From: Deltaproteobacteria bacterium
GTDB taxonomy: Bacteria > Desulfobacterota > JADFXK01
Direction of reading: 5' to 3'
Assembly: GCA_015233285.1 (NCBI GenBank)
Contig: JADFYA010000087.1
Location: 1 to 11,291 of the forward strand
Length of the DNA stretch: 11,291 bases
The position numbers were made by a program, and so were the translations under genes. The notes beneath the pieces are model-generated. The model was not told the DNA's origin, searched no databases, and saw only the letters and a program-made list of their open reading frames with translations. Shown here piece by piece: positions 6,978 to 11,291 of this stretch (positions within the stretch are counted from its first letter, which is position 1; each line of letters begins with the position of its first letter).

Positions 6978-7064
6978 TCCACAGATTTCGCAGATTAACG
7001 CAGATGGAAAAGAGTCACAGATCTATTTTGGCCCTAATCTGCGCAAATCGGTGCAATCTGCGGA
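6978..7064. repeat. Imperfect inverted repeat of CGCAGATT-type units
   Basis: Two 29-base arms (6978-7006 and 7036-7064) are inverted copies matching at about 22 positions, separated by 29 bases. Each arm is itself built of short CAGATT/CGCAGAT units about 10 bases apart. Such degenerate (T)CGCAGATTAACGCAGAT blocks recur between genes in many environmental bacterial genomes. It lies just upstream of the cupin gene and codes for nothing visible. Confidence 0.7.
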
Positions 7065-7405
7065 TTGAATCATGGCCTTGATGATAATCGCTTAGCATAC
7101 TCGTCGAACTCAGATATCACCGGGCGCTCAGCCGGGTCGGATGCCGTGGGATAACCAGTGATGACCTGGTCCGAATTCGGCCCCCGACGATTTTTTGACG
7201 GTGGTCAGGTCCGACGCAATTCCAATCTCGTGAAGTCCGGGTTGAATGAAAAAGAACAACACCGGGCAGCCTTCCGGCGCGACCCCAAAGCCAACGATTA
7301 TCTCTCTGTCATTCCCCCGAATGTAATAAATCTTAAGATGTTCGGCTTGGCTCGAAACAGTAAGATGGAGCAGCGAAGCTTATTTAATCAAGCCGAATGC
7401 CGGGA
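7065..7405. other. Non-coding stretch upstream of the sigma-54 promoter
   Basis: Some 340 bases without a supported gene. A frame open from 7158 to 7508 contains the sigma-54 promoter and the leader hairpin, has no ribosome binding site and resembles no protein. The one clear structure is the inverted repeat at 7341-7397. An activator binding site would be expected here but cannot be named. Confidence 0.5.
7341..7397. repeat. Long-loop inverted repeat just upstream of the sigma-54 promoter
   Basis: TTCGGCTTG (7341-7349) and CAAGCCGAA (7389-7397) are perfect 9-base inverted copies, 39 bases apart. Relative to the inferred transcription start near 7432 the arms lie at about -91 to -83 and -43 to -35. 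They could be paired binding sites for a sigma-54 activator or the stem of an upstream RNA. Confidence 0.5.
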
Positions 7406-7421
7406 TGGCACATCAATTGCT
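7406..7421 (+). promoter_or_regulatory. Sigma-54 (-24/-12) promoter for the lipoprotein genes
   Basis: TGGCAC (7406-7411), a 5-base spacer ATCAA, then TTGCT (7417-7421): a perfect match to the sigma-54 consensus TGGCAC-N5-TTGCW with the GG and GC correctly spaced. The inferred start of transcription is near 7432, giving a leader of about 124 bases before the lipoprotein ATG at 7556. Genes under sigma-54 need an ATP-dependent activator, which is not encoded in this window. Confidence 0.8.
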
Positions 7422-7449
7422 TGTAAGCAAACAAGAGTATTTATTTACC

Positions 7450-7493
7450 GCCGACGGCCAGGGTGTCCGGTCCGGGCAGGCCGGCGAATCGGC
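7450..7493 (+). other. GC-rich leader hairpin upstream of the lipoprotein genes
   Basis: GCCGA-CGGCC (7450-7459) pairs with GGCCG (7479-7483) and, after a 5-base bulge, TCGGC (7489-7493). This makes a 10-bp bulged stem with a 19-base loop that itself contains CCGGTCCGG. It lies wholly inside the inferred 5' untranslated leader. It does not match a riboswitch class I can name; it may affect mRNA stability or translation. Confidence 0.4.
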
Positions 7494-7555
7494 ATGAAAT
7501 CCGGCTAACAAAGGGACAACGTTAATCATAACCATAGCGTCAAAGGAGTGTCGAT

Positions 7556-7999
7556 ATGAAAAGTCATTTTATCCCTCGGGCCCTGATCTTGGTCTTGGTG
7601 GTGTCGGCCATCTGCGCTACCATCCTGGGAATGGCCGGCTGCGGCGCCGGCGGTGCCTCTAGTGGTGGCGGCACGGAGCCGACTACCGGAAACACAATCC
7701 AATTAACCGTCATTCCAGATCAGATCAATGTGGTCACCGGAGGGTCGGCTTTGATCCAGGTATTGGTCTGGGACCCCACTGAAACCGACCCCACCAAGAT
7801 TTACAAGAGCGGCGTGGTGGTGAATTTAACCGCATCCATGGGGACTTTGGGCGCGGCGTCCGTGACCACGGGTAGCAATGGTGCGGCCAGCACTACTCTG
7901 ACTCCCAAAGACACTAAGACCATCGGTAACGGCAAGGTAACGGCGTCCGTGGGTGGATCATATGTCTATGTCAACGTAGAATTTTATAAAACTTTATAG
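7556..7999 (+). CDS. Lipoprotein with one invasin-like (Big_1) Ig domain
   Basis: A strong ribosome binding site (AAAGGAG) precedes the ATG. The 147-aa product starts with a lipoprotein signal peptide: positive M-K-S-H-F-I-P-R, a hydrophobic core, then M-A-G-C with the lipidated cysteine at C29. Residue +2 is Gly, so by Lol rules it should go to the outer membrane. A Gly/Ser-rich linker (30-46) leads into a single bacterial Ig-like domain (about 48-145). Its G-V-V-V-N-L-T-A-S-M-G-T-L (86-98) and S-N-G-A-A-S-T-T-L-T (107-116) strands are typical of the Big_1/invasin family. Such domains act as spacers or adhesive modules on the cell surface; the ligand is unknown. It sits behind the sigma-54 promoter and 17 bases ahead of the larger Ig lipoprotein, so the two are probably co-expressed. 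Confidence 0.85.
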   Translation: MKSHFIPRALILVLVVSAICATILGMAGCGAGGASSGGGTEPTTGNTIQLTVIPDQINVVTGGSALIQVLVWDPTETDPTKIYKSGVVVNLTASMGTLGAASVTTGSNGAASTTLTPKDTKTIGNGKVTASVGGSYVYVNVEFYKTL

Positions 8000-8016
8000 G
8001 GACATGGAGGAAGACC

Positions 8017-9948
8017 ATGAACGCAATCAGACGTCATCCTTTGGAAGAGGTCACCCCCAATACTTTTGAAACGGTCATGACCAGCGTGGCGGTATTGGCG
8101 ACGATCATCACTGCCGTCATTTTTTTTCTGGCCGGGTGCGGCGCCGGCGGTTCCGGGAGTTCCGGTGTGAATCCGCCGGTGATAGTCCCCAACGTCGTGG
8201 TCAATCCCAGCGCTGTTACTTTGGGCACCGGTGAATCATACACGTTTAACGCCAGCGGCGGGAAGACGACGGTCACCTGGTCCTTAAGCGACACGACCAT
8301 GGGCACCATTACGGCTACGGCTCGATCCTGCGTCTACACCGCACCCACCTCCAAAATCGGGACGGTGATGTTGACCTGTACCCCGGCAGAGACCAACGGC
8401 GCGGCCGGGTTCGCAGTAATTACCGTGACCGGGGTTTACATCTTGGAAGGCGCTACCTTCTCCATGTCCAGCGGGACAACCCACACTTTTAGCGCCCGCG
8501 GCGGGAAAGGGCCCTATCTGTGGTCTTCCAGCGACGGGACCGTCGGCCAATTTGTCGATCCCAGATCAGGAACTTTTCAGGCCTTCAAGCCCGGCACCTG
8601 TACGGTTCAGGTTAAGGACCTGTACACCGGGAGCCTGTCCGCAACTTGTACCGTCACGATTTCGTCTAATATGGTCGTTTCACCATCCAGTCTGACGGTG
8701 ACTAAAGGCGCTGTTTATAACAATTTCTATGTCTCCGGAGGTACGCCGCCCTATACTTGGGAGAGTGCCGATACCAGTGTGGCCACCATTACGCCTTTCC
8801 CCAATGACACGACGCACGCCACCCTGCAAGCGTCGGCCGCGATCACGGCGTCAACTACGGTTACGACAACCATCACCGTTCGCGACGTGTACACGGCCAG
8901 TGCCACGGCTGCGATCACGGTCAAGGATGCCGTGCTGCAGGTTTACCCTAAAGATCCATCCATCGCCTATGGCAGCGCCGCGGTGACGTTTCAGGTTAGC
9001 GGCGGCACTGCCCCGTACACCTGGGTATTAAGCGTTAATACGCTGGGCACGCTGAGCGCGGTGGGCTCAGATACATCCCTGATTAAGTATACCCCGCCGG
9101 CTCAGCATCAGAGCACCTCGGCGACTGATTCGGTCACCCTCACGGTCGTGGACGTGAACAACAATCAGACGACATCCAAGATTACTTTGACTCAGCCATT
9201 CATCCAAATCTATCCCACAAGCATCAGTTTGACCCAAGATGCGGCACCTTACACCTTTTTTGCCTATGGCGGCGTGAAACCATATACCTGGACCATCGAC
9301 AACCTGTCCGTCGGGTCGGTTGCGGCGGATCCTAATGACAGCAGCCTGGGTATTTTCACCCCGCGCAGTCCCGGCACGGGCAACATCACGGTCAAGGACG
9401 CCAATAATAATCAGTCCACCGGTACGGTCACAGTGACCTTGGTGGCCAATCCTTTGACGGTCTCTCCGGCAACTCTGACCATAGCCCCTACGGAAACGTA
9501 TCTCTTCAATGCCGTCGGTGGGACGCCTCCTTATTCCTGGACCGTAAACGACACTCACCTGGGTTCGGTTACCACAGGCTCGGATACTTCCCAAGCCACC
9601 TTCAACGCATTTAACCCTGGCTCGGTTATCCTGACTTGTGTGGATAAGATCAAAGGCTCGGCGGTGGCCAGTATTACGGTGACGAATCCAGCCGGAAGCG
9701 TGCCGCAAATTTACCCGGCCTCTTTAGTGATCAAAGTGGGCGCCACATATGGCTTGTTCGCTTACGGCGGCTTCCCTCCATATGTCTGGTCGGCTAACAA
9801 CGTCACCATCGGTACGGTGGCGATTACAAGTGCCACGGACACGTCCCGAGCCACCTTTACGGCCGTGGCTGCAGGTGTGGTCATTATCCGGGTGTTCGAC
9901 GCCCGCAATACGGCCGGCTTCACTTGCACTATTACAGTTATCCCGTAG
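8017..9948 (+). CDS. Large lipoprotein with seven tandem Ig-like domains
   Basis: GGAGGAAG lies upstream of the ATG. The 643-aa product has a rather long N-terminal region, then a hydrophobic segment ending L-A-G-C (C41, Gly at +2): a lipoprotein probably sent to the outer membrane. A short Gly/Ser/Pro linker is followed by seven repeats of about 80-88 residues, at about 59-139, 140-217, 218-304, 305-392, 393-476, 477-559 and 560-643. Each centres on a G-G pair (81, 162, 241, 329, 418, 501, 584) followed in six of seven by P-Y-x-W, and ends in an I-T-V/V-T-V strand. The pattern fits bacterial Ig-like folds with the G-G-T-P-P-Y-T-W loop. There is no C-terminal anchor or enzyme domain. Likely a surface spacer or adhesin; target unknown. 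The gene ends at a terminator. Confidence 0.88.
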   Translation: MNAIRRHPLEEVTPNTFETVMTSVAVLATIITAVIFFLAGCGAGGSGSSGVNPPVIVPNVVVNPSAVTLGTGESYTFNASGGKTTVTWSLSDTTMGTITATARSCVYTAPTSKIGTVMLTCTPAETNGAAGFAVITVTGVYILEGATFSMSSGTTHTFSARGGKGPYLWSSSDGTVGQFVDPRSGTFQAFKPGTCTVQVKDLYTGSLSATCTVTISSNMVVSPSSLTVTKGAVYNNFYVSGGTPPYTWESADTSVATITPFPNDTTHATLQASAAITASTTVTTTITVRDVYTASATAAITVKDAVLQVYPKDPSIAYGSAAVTFQVSGGTAPYTWVLSVNTLGTLSAVGSDTSLIKYTPPAQHQSTSATDSVTLTVVDVNNNQTTSKITLTQPFIQIYPTSISLTQDAAPYTFFAYGGVKPYTWTIDNLSVGSVAADPNDSSLGIFTPRSPGTGNITVKDANNNQSTGTVTVTLVANPLTVSPATLTIAPTETYLFNAVGGTPPYSWTVNDTHLGSVTTGSDTSQATFNAFNPGSVILTCVDKIKGSAVASITVTNPAGSVPQIYPASLVIKVGATYGLFAYGGFPPYVWSANNVTIGTVAITSATDTSRATFTAVAAGVVIIRVFDARNTAGFTCTITVIP

Positions 9949-9997
9949 TCGAGCCCGGATATCCATTATCCTGGTATGATGTCAACAAACACAATAA

Positions 9998-10032
9998 ACC
10001 GGGTCGTCCATGAGGCGGCCCGGTCTATTTTA
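9998..10032. terminator. Bidirectional rho-independent terminator
   Basis: ACCGGGTCGTCC (9998-10009) pairs with GGCGGCCCGGT (10014-10024) through an 11-bp stem with one bulge and one G-U pair, around the loop ATGA. CTATTTTA follows on the plus strand and TTTATTG on the minus strand, so it can stop both the lipoprotein transcript and the convergent peptidase transcript. Confidence 0.8.
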
Positions 10033-10067
10033 ATATCGGCAATATCTTGGGGACCCGGTTGTGCTGA

Positions 10068-11291
10068 CTACCTTTCCTGAACGCTGGACCCGGCATACTT
10101 TTTCCATGGTTCCGCCCGGCCGCCCAGATATTTGGACAGGAACACCTCGGCCCGGCCGAAAAAGTCGAGCCTGTTTTCAGGACGCACGAAGCCGTGCCCT
10201 TCGTCAGCGTAAACGACATACGACACCGGCAGCTTTTTCTGCCGCATAGCTGCCACTATTTGATCGGACTCAGCCACTTTTACCCTGGGATCATTAGCCC
10301 CCTGGCCCACCAACAGGGGAGCTTTGATTTCATCCACATGGAAAAGAGGGGAGATCCTTTGGTTCAGCGCCGCGTCCTTTTCCACATCCCCTATCCTTAA
10401 CAACATCTGCTTCTTCATCGGTATCCAATAGGGTGGAATACTCTCCATCAGAGTTTTGACATTGGATGGCCCGACCATATCAACGCCGCAGGCATACAGT
10501 TGGGGCGTAAAGGTCAAACCGGCCAAAACGGCATAGCCCCCGTAACTACCGCCCATGATGGCGATCTGTTTTGGATCGGCCACTCCTGATTTGACGGCCC
10601 AATCCACGGCGTAGGTCAAATCGTGCTGCATGGCCCCGGTGCCCCATTGTCCGTTCCCGGCATTAAGGAATTTTTTGCCGAACCCATCGGATCCTCGAAA
10701 GTTTACCTGAAGCACGGCGTATCCCCGATTGGCCAGCCATTGGGTCTCTCCGTCGTAGCCCCAGTAATCCCGAGCCCAAGGCCCGCCATGAACGAGCAAG
10801 ACCATCGGCCCCGGCTTGGCTTCTCCACCGGGCGGCAGGGTCAGGTAACTAACCAGGTTCAATCCGTCCCGGGATTTGATGACCACCGGGTTCATCTTGG
10901 TCAAAGTGTACTTTTCCAAGGCGGGCTTGTGGGTAAACAGGAACTCGGCCTTTTTGGTTTTGCTGTCATAGAGATAATAACTGTAAGGGGCATTATCCAG
11001 GTTGTAGGTGACAATCCATTTTCGCCTGGCCAGGTCCCGGCCGGCGATGCTCATTTCTCCGTCTTTGATTTTGGCCAGCGTCTCGAAGTCCGCCTTCAGA
11101 CCCTGGTCCAAGACGGTCCATTTACGCTTCAGATAAATGAAGGATACGGCTTCAATCTCATGGGTGTCGTCGTTGATCATTACCTGACCCAAATCGGCCT
11201 GGTCATCGGCCATAATCGTCCGTAGCAGTTTACCGGTCCGGCCGTCAAGCTCAACCAGACGGGAGGTGTCCGACCCCACAGAAGTGGACAC
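10068..11291 (-). CDS. S9 family prolyl oligopeptidase-type peptidase (N-terminal part outside window)
   Basis: Serine peptidase of the prolyl oligopeptidase/acylaminoacyl-peptidase family, which cleaves short peptides. The window holds its C-terminal 407 residues; the gene continues past the right edge, so the start and any signal peptide are not visible. Residues about 1-135 of the visible part look like blades of the N-terminal beta-propeller. The alpha/beta-hydrolase domain follows, with the oxyanion-side H-G-G-P at 168-171, the nucleophile S249 in G-G-S-Y-G-G-Y, D334 in G-A-N-D-P-R-V, and H366 in D-E-G-H-G-F. The triad is complete. The stretch N-F-R-G-S-D-G-F-G at 197-205 is also characteristic of S9. 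It is convergent with the lipoprotein genes and shares their terminator. Whether it is periplasmic cannot be told. Confidence 0.93.
   Translation of the reverse strand: MSTSVGSDTSRLVELDGRTGKLLRTIMADDQADLGQVMINDDTHEIEAVSFIYLKRKWTVLDQGLKADFETLAKIKDGEMSIAGRDLARRKWIVTYNLDNAPYSYYLYDSKTKKAEFLFTHKPALEKYTLTKMNPVVIKSRDGLNLVSYLTLPPGGEAKPGPMVLLVHGGPWARDYWGYDGETQWLANRGYAVLQVNFRGSDGFGKKFLNAGNGQWGTGAMQHDLTYAVDWAVKSGVADPKQIAIMGGSYGGYAVLAGLTFTPQLYACGVDMVGPSNVKTLMESIPPYWIPMKKQMLLRIGDVEKDAALNQRISPLFHVDEIKAPLLVGQGANDPRVKVAESDQIVAAMRQKKLPVSYVVYADEGHGFVRPENRLDFFGRAEVFLSKYLGGRAEPWKKYAGSSVQER

Noticed and set aside
7270..7300. CCCCAAAGCCAACG stretch faintly recalling the c-di-GMP-I (GEMM) riboswitch
   Set aside because: Only a few bases match, the second conserved half is not at a suitable distance, and it lies upstream of the inferred transcription start.
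7158..7508. Open frame of 116 codons before the lipoprotein genes
   Set aside because: The perfect sigma-54 promoter and the leader hairpin lie inside it, there is no ribosome binding site, and the Arg-rich translation resembles no protein.
9067..9708. 213-codon minus-strand open frame inside the Ig lipoprotein gene
   Set aside because: It is antisense to well-ordered Ig repeats and has an Arg/Gly-rich shadow composition.
10623..11225. 200-codon plus-strand open frame opposite the peptidase gene
   Set aside because: It is antisense to a clear S9 peptidase with a full catalytic triad; the translation looks like a shadow frame.
1..11291. CRISPR arrays, tRNA/rRNA genes, transposases or phage genes
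   Set aside because: No regularly spaced direct repeats, cloverleaf sequences, rRNA-like stretches or mobile-element proteins were seen on either strand.

Overview
The window looks like a chromosomal segment of a Gram-negative bacterium, most likely a Desulfobacterota/deltaproteobacterium. This rests on the housekeeping order cvpA–mazG–rnc–radical SAM–era, moderately high GC, lipoprotein (SPII) signal peptides, a sigma-54 type promoter, and a possible flagellar export chaperone. The taxonomic call is inference from gene content; there is no rRNA gene to confirm it.

Left part (1-4901, all + strand). A 5'-truncated CvpA-family membrane protein is followed one base later by mazG (NTP pyrophosphohydrolase). 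After a 90-base gap come rnc (RNase III), a COG1243-like radical SAM protein (4-base overlap, TTG start) and era (11-base overlap). This tight block serves nucleotide-pool cleaning, RNA processing and ribosome assembly. A secreted metallo-beta-lactamase-fold protein follows. It has a second strong in-frame ribosome binding site and ATG exactly where the enzymatic domain begins, so two isoforms are possible. A strong hairpin/T-tract terminator closes this part.

Middle (4980-7555). After a gene-poor stretch with a candidate, imperfect sigma-54 site come a 146-aa protein of unknown function and a 156-aa helical protein resembling FlgN/FliT flagellar chaperones. A small cupin gene lies on the opposite strand. 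Behind its 5' end lies a non-coding stretch of about 680 bases, holding a degenerate inverted repeat of CGCAGATT-type units, a long-loop inverted repeat, a near-perfect -24/-12 promoter and a GC-rich leader hairpin.

Right part (7556-11291). Two lipoprotein genes in tandem appear to be driven by the sigma-54 promoter. The first encodes one invasin-like (Big_1) Ig domain and the second seven tandem Ig-like domains. Both share an almost identical lipobox-coding sequence. A bidirectional terminator separates them from a convergent, N-terminally truncated S9 prolyl-oligopeptidase-family peptidase with a complete Ser/Asp/His triad.

The parts most worth following up are the sigma-54-controlled Ig-lipoprotein pair with its structured leader and the dual-start MBL protein.
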